Positions 12,296 through 23,238 are shown, counted from the stretch's first letter. The stretch is DNA of 64,000 bases from Cerrena zonata (GCA_038087015.1 JASBNA010000027.1:310001-374000); one strand, 5' to 3'. The notes: a model not told the origin generated them from the sequence alone. Made by a program: numbers and translations.

Positions 12296-12894
12296 ATTCA
12301 ATTCACTCTTTATAAATTTACTTTACATATATGATTTTATACTGAGGATACTTTGAATTGTTCTCATTTGGGTTGAATTCTTACATATTTTGTAATAAAA
12401 ACATTTACGTTTCATTGAACAGATTTTTTTGTAGTTTGATTCACCTCCACGATTATTGTGTTTCCTCCACGATTATTGTGTTTCCTCCACGATTATTGTG
12501 ATTATCCTCCACGAATATTGTGATTCTCCTCGAATCGGCTAGTCCCCCACGGAAATATTCCCCACTTGATCAATGAAAGAGCGGAATTATTCACTCCGAC
12601 TCCGCACCGAGAATGAATTGAATATTGAATCAGTTGTTTATTGAAGTTATTTCCATTCACCAATTGAGATAATAGGAAATGGGTACAAGCAAGTATCAAT
12701 TAAAACACAAACAAAAAGGATTAGATAAAAAGGAATACTTATAAAACATAGAATAGAGGAGAAGGAAACAAAAAAAGAAATATATGAAAAAGTTTATAAA
12801 TATATATATATAATGTATCAAAAGGTTAAGTTTAAACGGATTTATTAAATTGAATCAAACATTTAAATTATTTTATGAATGAAAACGTCAAGTT
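12296..12894. other. Intergenic, convergent 3' ends of GND1 and ERG5
   Basis: The spacer holds the minisatellite described separately at 12444-12526 and a short TATATA tract near 12801-12812. No gene is supported; the 65-codon minus frame at 12502-12699 has no motif. Confidence 0.6.
12444..12526 (+). repeat. 20-bp minisatellite, four units
   Basis: The unit is CCTCCACGATTATTGTGTTT. Copies start at 12444, 12464 and 12484 and, after a 2-base slip with some changes, at 12506. The first two copies are identical. It sits about 150 bp past the GND1 stop codon. Confidence 0.9.
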
Positions 12895-14547
12895 TTATGC
12901 AGTAGCTTCGACAGAAGTGGAAACATTTGAGATTTTATCATCAGGATTAACATCTTGTAAAGGATCTCTTTTATGCCATTCCATGATTAAATCATCTTTA
13001 GGGAAAATAGTAGCGAAAACTTTAATTTCTTCCGAAAGAGGAGTAGGATGATGAACCAAGTCAGCATTCATTAAATATTTACCCAACATACCAGTAAAAG
13101 TCATTAAGACATAATTTTTACCTAAACAAACATGAGGACCAGTTCCAAAAACCAACCAATTACGTTTATACATATCACCAGTAGCATTTTCCCATCTTTC
13201 AGGAATGAAAGTATCAGGATCAGAATAAACTTCTGGATCATGTAAAGCAGGATATAAAGTTGGAATAAGCATGGCACCTTTTGGAGCAGTATAAGTATCA
13301 GTAACTGGGAAAGGTTGTTTAACAACGTAAGGAACCATTAAGACAGGAGGACGGTAACGTAAAGATTCTTTAACAACGTCATTAGTATAAGTCATTTGAT
13401 TAATAAGATCTAAAGAGAGAGGAACATTTGGATCATTATTTCTAACTCTTAATTGTTCTTCTCTAACTTTAGCAACAACATCAGGACGATCAGCCACAAT
13501 TTGGAATAACCAACAAGCTAAAGAAGAAGAAGCATCTTGAGAAGCGAAAAGGAAAGTGAAAATAACTTCCGAAATTTCACGATTAGAAAATTCTCTAATT
13601 AATAATCTTGATTCAGGATCTTCACTATGTTTTAATTTAGCATCTTTCATAAGGGAAATCCATTCATCCATAATACAACCAGATTTACCATTTTGTTCAT
13701 TAATTAAAACTTTAGATTTAGCAGCACAATCTTCAAAAATTTTCATGGTTTCATCAGCAATTTTTTTACCATACCAAGTTTTAGTGAAAGGAATGATAAT
13801 TGGGAAATTAACTAATTCTAAAGCAGCAGTAATTTTAAAATAGTTATCAGCAATTAATTGGATTTGATCATCAGTGATATGATCACCACAGAAAGTTCTT
13901 AAACTAAGAGCACATAATAATTCTCTAAATTCTGGGAAGAATTTTCTTGGACCATCGTAATTAGTAAATTTTTCTAAATAAAGGTCCATATATTTTTCTA
14001 AAACTGGGATATAAATTTCCAAAGCTTTTTGAACGAATAAACCATTAAGAGATCTACGGTAATCGGTGTGAGCTTTACCATCTAAAAAGACCCAATTAGT
14101 TGGTCTTAAAATTTTAATTGCAACATCAACAACACAAGGTTTAACATATCTTGGAGAAGCCAAAATTTTTCTTGCTAAATCTCTAGAAGAAGCAATAACC
14201 ACAAATTTATGAAAGATAGAAACACAAGATAATTCACCAGAGTCCCATTTTGCTTTATATTCTTCGAATTTGGGATCTAAAGATTCTAAGAAAGGACCAA
14301 TGATTGGCCAAACTTTGAAACGAGGACCAGCGATAACCCCTTTTCTAATTTGATACATGATTTGATCATAAGACAAACCAATAACAATTAAAGTTAAAAA
14401 GAATTGTAACCAAGACATTGATTGATAAAAATTCCAACAATTATTCAATATAATTTGGGCCCCTTCTTTGGTATAGAATTGGGGGATGGAAGATACATTA
14501 GCAGGTATAGCATCACCTGCTAATGAAGATGAAGCGTTAAAACTCAT
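12895..14547 (-). CDS. ERG5: Sterol C-22 desaturase, cytochrome P450 CYP61
   Basis: The enzyme introduces the C22-C23 double bond in the sterol side chain late in ergosterol synthesis, in the ER membrane. The 550-aa product has a hydrophobic anchor at about residues 45-62 (WLQFFLTLIVIGLSY). The P450 landmarks follow in order: the I-helix region FTFLFASQDASSS near residue 328, the ExxR helix as KESLRYRPP near 394, and the haem-ligand loop FGTGPHVCLG near 470 with the cysteine thiolate. In the I-helix the usual A/G-G-x-D/E-T appears as ASQDASS, which is the form expected in CYP61. Length agrees with S. cerevisiae Erg5 (538 aa). Expression is probably moderate to high from its codon choice. Confidence 0.96.
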   Translation of the reverse strand: MSFNASSSLAGDAIPANVSSIPQFYTKEGAQIILNNCWNFYQSMSWLQFFLTLIVIGLSYDQIMYQIRKGVIAGPRFKVWPIIGPFLESLDPKFEEYKAKWDSGELSCVSIFHKFVVIASSRDLARKILASPRYVKPCVVDVAIKILRPTNWVFLDGKAHTDYRRSLNGLFVQKALEIYIPVLEKYMDLYLEKFTNYDGPRKFFPEFRELLCALSLRTFCGDHITDDQIQLIADNYFKITAALELVNFPIIIPFTKTWYGKKIADETMKIFEDCAAKSKVLINEQNGKSGCIMDEWISLMKDAKLKHSEDPESRLLIREFSNREISEVIFTFLFASQDASSSLACWLFQIVADRPDVVAKVREEQLRVRNNDPNVPLSLDLINQMTYTNDVVKESLRYRPPVLMVPYVVKQPFPVTDTYTAPKGAMLIPTLYPALHDPEVYSDPDTFIPERWENATGDMYKRNWLVFGTGPHVCLGKNYVLMTFTGMLGKYLMNADLVHHPTPLSEEIKVFATIFPKDDLIMEWHKRDPLQDVNPDDKISNVSTSVEATA

Positions 14548-15473
14548 GTTGAGATAACAAATAAATCAATAATAAATAACAAAAGAAAGATCTCGAGATA
14601 TATATATGGGTATATATATCTGGGTATATTAACTGCAAATCAGGCTATCGAGCAATTCTAACCAAGTAATGAGTAGCGACAAACTTCTGGAATCAGGATA
14701 TCCTTCGTTTAGTCTAATCTAGCCAGCGGGTAAAGTAACAAGATCGGATATCTGACAATTAAATTAAATGGCGGCTATTATGGAAGTTTTCCGTTAGCAA
14801 AACCGTACCTAGCGAATGAAATAACCTACCCTTTATACTAAAAGAAAGTTAGTATAGTTGATAAAAACACCAAATAGGAAGAAGAAGAAATGGTTTTCTA
14901 TAAGCAAAATTACAAAACAACTGATTTTTAGTGGTATTCTCTGGTTTCCCTTTTTTATTTTTATTTTTTTTTTTTTTTTTTCTATGTTTTTTTTTTTTTT
15001 TTTTCCTTCTCTTCGCTTTATTTGTGTATTCGTATAGTGTTTTTTTTATTTGATTTTGTTATACGATCGTTTAAATTGTGCTTACGTAAACACCCGCTGA
15101 TTGTCTATACGAGCCAATACCGACACACGACCCCGGCCGACCAGGCCGATCTGACGCGTAGGGAACCAGTACACCAGCAGGTTTTGCAGTTGCCATTGGC
15201 CAGAGAGCCAGGGGATAGAGGCCACGGGAGTGGGATGGGAGAGACTTGGGATGGAGTTCTGCCAGGCGACTAATCGTGTCGATATTGGAAGTTGGACCAT
15301 TTATCATAATGTATTGACGAGGCACCACCAACCGAAAAGGCAAACCGGTCGAGATCATTTTCAATACCGGGCAACACCGCCACTGAACCGGGGCCGGTGC
15401 TGTCCGCAAACCGACCACTGGCCGGAAGTCGCCCTCTTTACGGGCAAGAACTAGACAAAAAATTCACAGCAAG

Positions 15474-15605
15474 AAGACAGGACAAGACAGAGGAGATTAG
15501 AGGCAATAGACAAGACAAGACAAGACAAGACAAGAAGACAAGACAAGAAGAAATAGACAAGACAAGACAAGAAGAAATAAACAAGACAAGACAAGACATG
15601 ACAAG
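15474..15605 (+). repeat. GACAA-type purine-strand minisatellite
   Basis: The plus strand is an almost pure purine/C run built from GACAA pentamers with interspersed GAAGAAATA spacers. Long blocks of (ACAAG)n occur at 15511-15540 and again around 15557-15598. Such strand-asymmetric repeats are prone to copy-number change. The overlapping ORFs are artefacts of the repeat. Confidence 0.9.
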
Positions 15606-15840
15606 TCGAGCGAAACAGAATAACAAAAAGATAGAAAAGTTGTCTAATTAATCCATTTTTGCAGCAAATCAATATGAAGAACTGCAAAAAAAATACTTCA
15701 AAGCTAGAAGTCCAGATACCTGCTCAAAGATTGTACTTACATGTATTATCTCACTTGTCTCATCCCCAAATCCAGTTCGATTAGTGGATTAAAAAAATCC
15801 AGTAGGTGCTTCTGTAACTTGGGGCCAGCGGAAAAAAAAA

Positions 15841-15864
15841 TGTACGGAGGTTCTTAATCACGTG
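15841..15864. promoter_or_regulatory. Rap1-like plus Cbf1-like motif pair upstream of NOC3
   Basis: TGTACGGAGG (15841-15850; reverse complement CCTCCGTACA) is followed after 11 bp by CACGTG at 15859-15864, then by a T tract. The pair lies about 110 bp upstream of the NOC3 start codon, a normal activator position. The assignment to Rap1 and Cbf1 rests on motif similarity only. Confidence 0.55.
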
Positions 15865-15972
15865 ACCGAATAGATTATTTTTTTTTTGTGTAAATTTTCA
15901 CTACTGATGAGATGCTATTTTTTTTTTTAGGTTGATGCCATTACTTTACAAGCATTCTTATTACAGCGACAA

Positions 15973-18114
15973 ATGGCTAAAAGAAAGAACAATAAAGAAT
16001 TAGAGGCGAAGAGAAAGAAGGCAAAGCAAGAGCAAGATTCGCTTCTCTCTGCCGGAGTCTTCTCTACCCACGATCAAAATGAATCAGAAGAAGATATCAA
16101 AGACTGGGATAACGAAGAACAAGATTATGAATTAAGACCTAGATCCATAAACAACGAGAAAAAAATGGTGGAAGGGTTGCCTATCAAAACATCGGATGGT
16201 AGGATTGAACGGGTTGTGAGAGAAGTCAACGAAGAAGAGCCCGAAGAAGAACCAGAAGAAGAGCCCGAACAAGAAGAAGAAGCTGGAAAGGAGGAACAAC
16301 CAGAAGAAGATGAGGACTCCCATTTGTCACCACAAGAAAAGCTCACCAAATTAAAAGAAGAGATTGCCAATCTTGCATCTAAATTGATAGAAGACCCAGA
16401 AGAAAATATATCATGTCTTACAAGATTAAGAAAAATGTCCGAATCAAATAATGTAGTAACCTGTCAATTAGCTTTAATGGCATTGATACCAGTTTTCAAA
16501 TCATTAGCACCAGGATATAGAATAAGACCTTTGACTGATGCAGAAAAACGTGAAAAAGTTAGTAAGGAAGTTGCTAGATTAAGACAATTTGAACAAATAT
16601 TAATTCATAATTATAAGCAATATATTGATCATTTGACTAAATTATCAAAAATATCCAATTCAAATTCTCAAAATAATAAAAAAATTACTCCAAATCAAAT
16701 AAAATTAGGTCAATTATCCTCTAAAGCTGCCTGTGAATTATGTTCATCTTCTTTACGTCATTTTAATTATAGAGCAGAACTTTTCAATATAATTATTCGC
16801 CGTCTTAATAAAAAACCAAATGATAATATCGATTATGAAATATTCACCAAATGCATTCAAATTTTACAAACTACTTTAATTGATGATGAACAACATGGTG
16901 ATATCACTTATGATATCGTTAAACTATTATCCAAATCAATTAAAGATAAAAAATTCAGAGTTGATGAATCAGTTATTAACATCTTCTTATCGCTTTCCCT
17001 TTTACATGATTATGACCCAAATAATAATAAAGATGATCAAGATAAAAAACCAAAATTAAAGAAAAAGGATAGAGTTCATTTATCTAAAAAAGAACGTAAA
17101 GCAAGAAAAGAACGTAAAGAAATTGATGAAGAAATGAGGAAAGCTGAACAAGCAGTTACCACTGAAGAACGGGAAAAATTTCAAGCCCAAGTTTTAAAAA
17201 TGGTTTTAACTCTTTATTTAGAAATTTTAAAAGCCGGTAGTCATACAGTTAATAATTCTACTGGTAGTTCAGGTAAAAATGATGCTACTCTTTTAATGGC
17301 TGCTGTCTTGGAAGGTTTATCCCGTTTTGGTCAAATGGCTAATTTTGATTTATTAGGTGACTTCTTAGAAGTATTGAGAGAAATTATGTCGGATATTTTA
17401 GATGAACATTCTCTCGCTAATACTTCAATTTTCGATACTAACGATAATGACGATGAAGATGATTATGGTGGAATGTATACTGGCCAACAAATAAGAACAG
17501 TTTTATTATGTATTGCTACTTCATTTGCTTTAATCTTAAACCATTCAACTACTGGTAAATTACCAATGTCAATCGATCTTACTAGATTCATTAATAGCTT
17601 ATACGTTATTTTAGCTGATTTATCTTTGGACACTGATTTAGAATTATCTCATAAGTCTCTTAGATTAGCAGATCCATTATCTCCATCTAATTCAACAAAT
17701 AAGCCTTCAGTAAATGTTTCAACAAAGGCTGAATTACTTCTTCGATGTTTAGATTGCATTTTTTTCAGATCAAGAAATGGAACTTTACCTCGTGCTACTT
17801 CTTTCACTAAAAGATTATACATTTTAACTTTAAATTCCCCTGAAAAAACTGCATTGGCTACTTTGAAATTCGTTGGTAAATTGATGAGTAGATACGGTGA
17901 AGGTTTTAAAGGTCTATGGAATACTGAAGAACGTATTAGTGGTGAAGGCTCATATACCTTGGGTATCGAAAGACCTAACGTTGAAGTTGAATTAGAAAGA
18001 TGTAATAGTGGTGCTGCTACATTATGGGAAAATGTTTTATTAGATAAACATTATAGCCCAATGGTTAAAGATGGTTCAAGATCTTTAATGAAAAGTAGTA
18101 AACCTTCTAACTAG
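15973..18114 (+). CDS. NOC3: Nucleolar complex protein Noc3
   Basis: Noc3 forms a heterodimer with Noc2 for intranuclear transport of pre-60S ribosomes and also acts in licensing of DNA replication. The 713-aa product has a lysine-rich N-terminus (MAKRKNNKELEAKRKKAK), an acidic run of Glu/Pro repeats at about residues 90-118, and the Noc3 N-terminal domain with LTDAEKREKVSKEVARLRQFE near 196-216. A long alpha-helical CBF/Mak21-type C-terminal region follows, ending in an E-L-E-R-C-N-S-G-A-A-T-L-W-E element at about residues 675-690. S. cerevisiae Noc3 is 663 aa. The acidic segment is encoded by imperfect GAAGAA/CCCGAA repeats at 16231-16315. The upstream motif pair fits control as a ribosome-biogenesis gene. 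Confidence 0.93.
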   Translation: MAKRKNNKELEAKRKKAKQEQDSLLSAGVFSTHDQNESEEDIKDWDNEEQDYELRPRSINNEKKMVEGLPIKTSDGRIERVVREVNEEEPEEEPEEEPEQEEEAGKEEQPEEDEDSHLSPQEKLTKLKEEIANLASKLIEDPEENISCLTRLRKMSESNNVVTCQLALMALIPVFKSLAPGYRIRPLTDAEKREKVSKEVARLRQFEQILIHNYKQYIDHLTKLSKISNSNSQNNKKITPNQIKLGQLSSKAACELCSSSLRHFNYRAELFNIIIRRLNKKPNDNIDYEIFTKCIQILQTTLIDDEQHGDITYDIVKLLSKSIKDKKFRVDESVINIFLSLSLLHDYDPNNNKDDQDKKPKLKKKDRVHLSKKERKARKERKEIDEEMRKAEQAVTTEEREKFQAQVLKMVLTLYLEILKAGSHTVNNSTGSSGKNDATLLMAAVLEGLSRFGQMANFDLLGDFLEVLREIMSDILDEHSLANTSIFDTNDNDDEDDYGGMYTGQQIRTVLLCIATSFALILNHSTTGKLPMSIDLTRFINSLYVILADLSLDTDLELSHKSLRLADPLSPSNSTNKPSVNVSTKAELLLRCLDCIFFRSRNGTLPRATSFTKRLYILTLNSPEKTALATLKFVGKLMSRYGEGFKGLWNTEERISGEGSYTLGIERPNVEVELERCNSGAATLWENVLLDKHYSPMVKDGSRSLMKSSKPSN

Positions 18115-18586
18115 CTCTAATTAATCGCATATATAGAATCACTGTACATTATCCTAACATACTAATGACCAACTTCTCTGTAGTAACGCATGATTGTCAA
18201 TTGTATTACAATGGTTGCAATTGTTGGTTGTAAATCAAACTTTTTGATCCAAACAAAAGTGAGAAGCCAAAATATGACATACCAAACAAACATCCCTTAT
18301 TTCAAATCAATTTCTCTTCTTTGTCAATTACATTAACTTTAATAAAAGCTCATTGTAATTGAGCTTATCCAAAATTTCCAGTATAAATCAATTGAAGGGA
18401 ACAAAGAAAAAAAAAAAAAAAAAAAAATTAGAGTGAAAAATTCTCCCTTTAATTAAGCATCACTCGATAATTTACTTACTATCAAGATTTTTTCCTCGCA
18501 TTTTTTGATCTTCAAAATTTCAATCCCTATTACTTTCATTAACTAATTCGAAAGCATTTTTACATCGATAGCAGGACCACTGGAAG
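18115..18586. other. Intergenic NOC3-SSH4, same strand
   Basis: This stretch holds the NOC3 3' end and the SSH4 promoter. A 23-bp poly(A) tract at about 18405-18427 is the only striking element. No gene or RNA is supported. Confidence 0.6.
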
Positions 18587-20329
18587 ATGATGATTGGATC
18601 CTGGGAGTTGGATCCCGTTGATATCCTTATTATTTTCATTGTTGTTTCAATTTTGTTATTTATAATTTTATTTTTCATTGCATACAAGGTTTTCTTTAGT
18701 GGATCATTCAGACATGACTATCATTTACTAGGAGATGATGCGTTTAGATATGGAGATGTTCCACGTGAATTCATTAATGACGAGGAATCGCTTACTCACT
18801 TGGCCGAAGAATATGACTTTACTCATTTATCTCCTGAAGAACAAAATTCTTATTTGAAAGGGGAAGAATATACTAAATCTAATCCACCAAATTTTCATAA
18901 CATTAGGGGTAAATCTTTCACTCCTGAAGATGAAGTGCTTATCAAGGACTGTGGTATAAATGCTTTTGAATTCGAACAAGAACATGATATCTTACTGGCT
19001 AGATATATTGTTGCTGATAGAACAGAGATTCACTTTTTAAATAACGATACTCCTTATTCAACTGCTACTTCTGTACTTAATTATTGTTTACCTGTTAAAA
19101 ATCGTACTTACTCAGATACTGTTTATTTTGAAGTTAAAGTGTTTGAATATGACACTTCAAATGAAAATGGTCATTTTGCTATTGGTTTAGTTACTAAACC
19201 TTATCCTCTGTCATTTCGTTTACCAGGTTATAATAATTTTTCGATTGCTTATGAATCAACTGGTAATTTAAAGATTAACAAGCCTTTCCCTACTCCATTA
19301 CAACAGCATATGGGCGATAATAGTAAATTCAATGCCCAAGTTTTACCTCCTTTATCACAATCTGATACCGTTGGGTTTGGTTACGTAATTTCAACCGGTA
19401 CTGTATTCATCACCCGTAATGGTAAGAAATTAATGGATATTCTTAAAGATTGTTATGTTGATTTATACCCTGCAGTTGGTTGTTTTTCAACAAATGCTAA
19501 ATTTCAAGCTAATTTAGGTCAATTAGGTTATGTTTGGATTGAAGCTAATGTTCGTAAATATGGTTTTATTTCTACTAGTGATTATAAAAAAATTAAAGGA
19601 GATAGAGGATTAGCGGCTCTTCCTCAATATGGTAGCATCAATAAAAGTGAAGGTGATAAATTATTGGATAAAGGTGAAGAACTTCCCCCAGATTATCCCG
19701 AAGATGAATTAGATTTCTTTGGTAGATCTACCAAAGATTTAGTAAGAATTGGTTCTTCTTCTAAGTCTAATAAAAATAACGAACAAACAGAAAAAAATGA
19801 GAAATCAATCGATTCAAAACAGGATGATGAAGAATTCAAAGAACCTAAAGTACCTATTTCAAACGTTAAGAGCTCATCCTTAGTAACAGATGAACCAGAA
19901 GAAATCATGGATTTGAGAGGAAGATTATATGAACAAGAAATCACCTCTCGTAAAACTGATGATGACTCCGAAACTACTCCTTTGATCAAATCAACTCTTG
20001 ATAATGATTCAAACTACCAAACTACCGATGGTAATGAAACAACAAGCATCAATTCCAAAAAAGAACCAACCCCTCACTCAGAAGCTCAGGTCGAAGCAAA
20101 AGCTCAACAACATGAAGTTGGTTCTGCTTCTGCATCTAGTGCTGCTCACGCACAAGAAGAATCAACTAACCCAAGTGGATTAGACGCTGGTGAGACTTCA
20201 ACAGAATCACCAGAACCAACTTCGAATCCCATCGGGAACGCATCGGGGGCTTCAGCAAAACCCAAGTCTAAAAAGAAGAAGAAGAATGGAAAAAAATCAA
20301 ATAAGAAGAAGGGTAAAAAAAGTAAGTGA
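18587..20329 (+). CDS. SSH4: Ssh4/Ear1-type SPRY-domain endosomal adaptor
   Basis: Ssh4 is a membrane-anchored adaptor that recruits the ubiquitin ligase Rsp5 to endosomal and vacuolar cargo. The 580-aa product has one transmembrane segment at about residues 10-36 (VDILIIFIVVSILLFIILFF). The middle is a B30.2/SPRY domain at about residues 175-325, with YFEVKVFEYD, FAIGLVTKPYP, RLPGYNNFSIAYES and VGFGYVISTG. The C-terminal 250 residues are low complexity. PPDYPEDELD near residue 364 is a PPxY motif, the expected Rsp5 WW-domain ligand. The tail ends in a Lys-rich run (SKKKKKNGKKSNKKKGKKSK) that is unusual. S. cerevisiae Ssh4 is 579 aa. The start could be either of the two initial Met codons. 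Confidence 0.93.
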   Translation: MMIGSWELDPVDILIIFIVVSILLFIILFFIAYKVFFSGSFRHDYHLLGDDAFRYGDVPREFINDEESLTHLAEEYDFTHLSPEEQNSYLKGEEYTKSNPPNFHNIRGKSFTPEDEVLIKDCGINAFEFEQEHDILLARYIVADRTEIHFLNNDTPYSTATSVLNYCLPVKNRTYSDTVYFEVKVFEYDTSNENGHFAIGLVTKPYPLSFRLPGYNNFSIAYESTGNLKINKPFPTPLQQHMGDNSKFNAQVLPPLSQSDTVGFGYVISTGTVFITRNGKKLMDILKDCYVDLYPAVGCFSTNAKFQANLGQLGYVWIEANVRKYGFISTSDYKKIKGDRGLAALPQYGSINKSEGDKLLDKGEELPPDYPEDELDFFGRSTKDLVRIGSSSKSNKNNEQTEKNEKSIDSKQDDEEFKEPKVPISNVKSSSLVTDEPEEIMDLRGRLYEQEITSRKTDDDSETTPLIKSTLDNDSNYQTTDGNETTSINSKKEPTPHSEAQVEAKAQQHEVGSASASSAAHAQEESTNPSGLDAGETSTESPEPTSNPIGNASGASAKPKSKKKKKNGKKSNKKKGKKSK

Positions 20330-21364
20330 AGTAATCAGTGCTTGACATTCCAATTATTCATCATCAAAAAGTTTTCATTTCCTCATTTCATCTTTCTCTA
20401 TTCAATTGGTATCCTTCTAGTTCGATATCTTCCTTTTTTTTTCTTTTCTTTTATTTCCACATAATCTTGCATTCTAAGTTATCTTTTTTTCTATCTTTTC
20501 TCTTTGATTCCTACGGATCTCTACAAAATCGATGCATTTAAACTTTGTTTCTCTTTGCCTTTTATTCTTTTCTTCGTTTCTTTTCTCATTGCATTCTTCA
20601 AGGCCTTTTCTTTTATTTATCTCACTTAAAACTGTTTAGTACTCTGTTACCTTATCCTGTAGTAGGTGAACTCATCTAGTATGTATTTGACAAGAAGACG
20701 ATAACTTGATTTCACAAAGTAGAAGCGAAAAAACATAGATTTGTCTTAGATTGTGTATTTAAATGTGTGTATAGTAAATTTCGCAGCCGTACAGAATTCC
20801 TAGTATGAATGATCTTTCAGATCCTATTGAACAAGTTGAAGGCTTTATAAGAACAGGCTTTGCTAGTGAAGACTCGTAACATTACATTTTCGATGATGAT
20901 TCGTAACATTCCATTTTCGATGATAATATTTTAGAGTACAGTTAGAGTTATATTATAAATATACATTTATAGTACAAACATTGGAAATGTGTAATAACAA
21001 AGTAGGAAAATAGATGAACCAGAGAAACAATAAGGATTAAAAAGACTTTCAGACATATAACAATAGAAAAAATCATCAACTTGATTTTGAATAAAATGTA
21101 AAAAAATAGGAAGGGAATAAAAATCACTGAAAATTTCAAAAAAAAAAGATAAGACTGGAACGATAAATTAAAAAAAGAAACTGTTATTTGGAAGATACAA
21201 TCCACCAGAAAAGAAAACTGAAAAGTACGGGTAATTGAGCCTTGGAGTCTTCGATCTTGAGGAACGAGTTCTCTTGACGAGTTTCAATAACAAACAAAGA
21301 AGAAGAATAAAATTGATCGAAAAAAAAAAAAAAAGGATTAAAAAGGAAGTTCAACTCAGAACAT
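20330..21364. other. Convergent SSH4 and AT-hook gene spacer
   Basis: No gene is supported. 20345-20620 on the plus strand is a long pyrimidine-rich stretch past the SSH4 stop. At 20872-20925 a roughly 26-bp unit (CGTAACATTACATTTTCGAT, then GATGATT) is repeated once with one change. The 85-codon minus frame at 20948-21205 is hydrophobic by base composition only. Confidence 0.55.
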
Positions 21365-21960
21365 TTACAGACCGTGTTGTAAATGAGATGGAATAACACT
21401 TTGGATGGTAGCATTGATATCATTAGTTCCATCATCAAGGTCGTTTCTAGTTTTCACCAATCTAGTTGGGTCATCGAGATCTTCAGATGATTTGACAGCC
21501 ACGGCACCAGGAGTACCATTAACTCTAATACCTTTGATAGTGATACCAGTTTGTTCTACTGGGAATTTTCTTGGTCTACCTCTTCTATCTTTCTTTTTAA
21601 TTAAATTTTTAACCGTTTCATCCTCTAAAGAACGTAAATAGGGAGGTTTATCTTGTAATCTAGCCATTTTTCTAGCATGTTGAGCTTCTTCACTTTCATA
21701 ATCAGGCTGAGCATTTGGTAACGAGTTAGCAACCGAAACTTGAGAATTAGAAGTACGGTTTTTACGTTTAGTTGATTTTTTAAATACTCTATTAAGAGCT
21801 TTAAAATTTGGGTGAGTAGAATCGATATATTCATTAGTGGAAGGATCAAGAATGAATTTTTTTGGACGGCCTCTTCTCTTTTTAGTATCGGAGGCTTGAC
21901 CGTCCTGTATACTTTCACTTGAGTCCTTTTGGTGTTGTTGTATCATAATATTTTGATGAG

Positions 21961-21991
<31 letters not shown>

Positions 21992-22372
21992 CAGTGGATG
22001 GGGTTGATGGTGCAGTTGTTGTAAGCTAATCAGCTGAGGTTGTTGAGTTTGATAACGTTGAGGTTGGGGTTGATTCTCATATATATGTTGGGGTTGGGGT
22101 TGTTGTTGTTGTTGCATCAAATGCCCACTATTAGCATGAGAGAAAGCAAGGGGAGTGGAAAGATTCATTGAACCATTCCCCATAATACGAGAGGATAAAG
22201 CAGGAGGAGCAGCTGGAGCTGGGGAAGAAAGATGATTAACAAAACCTTGACCTGATCCAGGGCGTACCGAAGGAGGTTGGTTGTACATACTTGATGGAGC
22301 CCCAGTGGCAGGTTGTTTGTTGTTCCCGTTTTGGTTGGGGTTGTTATTGTAATTAGCAAATGGAAGATACAT
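21365..22372 (-). CDS. AT-hook DNA-binding protein, Gln/His-rich
   Basis: The 335-aa product has two AT-hooks that bind the minor groove of AT-rich DNA: KRRGRPKKF near residues 166-174 and DRRGRPRKF near 265-273. The N-terminal half is low complexity: Asn/Pro-rich, then a Gln/His region at about residues 86-150 with many QQ and HQQ repeats. Between the hooks lies a conserved-looking basic segment (NRVFKKSTKRKNRTS). The C-terminus is acidic and then ends IPSHLQHGL. I do not recognise a named orthologue; chromatin-remodeller or transcription roles are typical for such proteins, but this is inference. Its promoter contains an unusual cluster of very long A/T tracts, the same kind of DNA that AT-hooks prefer. 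Confidence 0.8.
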
Positions 22373-22802
22373 GATACTTGTAATACTTGACTGAATCCTT
22401 GAATGAAGATAATTGAATTATAATTTAAAGCGGCTACTAATACAAATATTAAACTCCCACAAAATTTTTAAAACAAAACTGACTTGATATTCCTGCTATA
22501 CCTATTTCCACACCGGACTATCCTTATAACGATATCAATACTTGTTTAATGGGTACCACTTGATAATAGTATACTTTGTTTTGATTTTTTTTTTTTTTTT
22601 TTTTGGTTTTGCTTAGAGTCAGATAAAAGTCAAATGAAACTAGTAGGAAAGGATTGCAACCTCGACGTAAGCCAATAAGGAAGACGCTTGATCGATGTAT
22701 AGACGCTATTCAACAGATTCTCTGAAGATAGCACACTTATTGGATTGGAAAGATGGTGAATGTATTTGCAACAAGAGGTTGATCGATAGAAGGTGATACT
22801 AA

Positions 22803-22846
22803 TAAAAAAAAAAAAAAAAAAACAAAAAAAAAAAATAGGGAAAACC

Positions 22847-22877
<31 letters not shown>

Positions 22878-22980
22878 AAAACCGAAGAAAAAAAAAAAAA
22901 AAGGCAAAAAAAAAAAAAAAAGATGAGTGTTGAACTTTATTTGTGTGCAGGACGTGGGCACGTAAAAAAAAAAAGCAAAA
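22803..22980 (+). repeat. Cluster of long poly(dA) tracts
   Basis: At least six A runs of 9 to about 28 bases are separated by short interruptions such as TAGGGAAAACC, GGGAAAACCG, GGC and GC. The GGGAAAACC interruption recurs, which suggests duplication of an A-tract/GGGAAAACC unit. The cluster is about 430-600 bp upstream of the AT-hook gene start. Long poly(dA:dT) usually excludes nucleosomes. Confidence 0.9.
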
Positions 22981-23010
22981 AAAAGTTTAGCCGCTGCTTC
23001 CTGAGACAAA

Positions 23011-23238
23011 TGTGATAGGTAATTTTGAGGTTAATGTGACATGTAATTTTGAGGTCAATGTGATAGGTATTTTGACATGTAATATGAGGTCAATGTGATA
23101 GGTATTTTGACATGTAATATGAGGTTAATGTGATAGGTATTTTGACATGTAATATGAGGTTAATGTGATAGGTATTTTGACATTTAATTATGAGGTCAAT
23201 GTGATGGATATTTTGACATGTAATTATGACGGTGATGA
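23011..23238 (+). repeat. 35-bp minisatellite downstream of PDX1
   Basis: The unit contains TGATAGGTATTTTGACATGT followed by AATATGAGGTTAATG. TGATAGG starts at 23014, 23061, 23096, 23131 and 23166, and a variant TGATGG at 23202. The middle copies have an exact 35-bp period, and the edges are degenerate. It lies past the stop codons of neither gene's coding sequence, between the AT-hook promoter and the PDX1 3' end. Confidence 0.9.

Larger units (their letters stand above)
14548..15972. other. Divergent ERG5-NOC3 intergenic region
   Basis: The region shows, left to right, the ERG5 promoter, long T tracts at about 14965-15003, a GC-richer block at 15065-15470 and the GACAA minisatellite. A Rap1-type/Cbf1-type motif pair at 15841-15864 and two further T tracts then precede NOC3. 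The GC-rich block contains several overlapping frames of up to 115 codons on both strands. They look like by-products of base composition, none has a recognisable motif, and I call no gene. Confidence 0.6.

Noticed and set aside
15022..15687. Several overlapping frames of 60-115 codons on both strands
   Set aside because: They come from a GC-richer block and the GACAA repeat; no family features and no consistent codon bias.
16125..16370. Minus-strand Ser-rich frames opposite NOC3
   Set aside because: Shadow of the Glu-rich repeat (GAA/GAG read as TTC/CTC).
22630..23009. Phe-rich minus-strand frames
   Set aside because: Translation of poly(T) tracts; not proteins.
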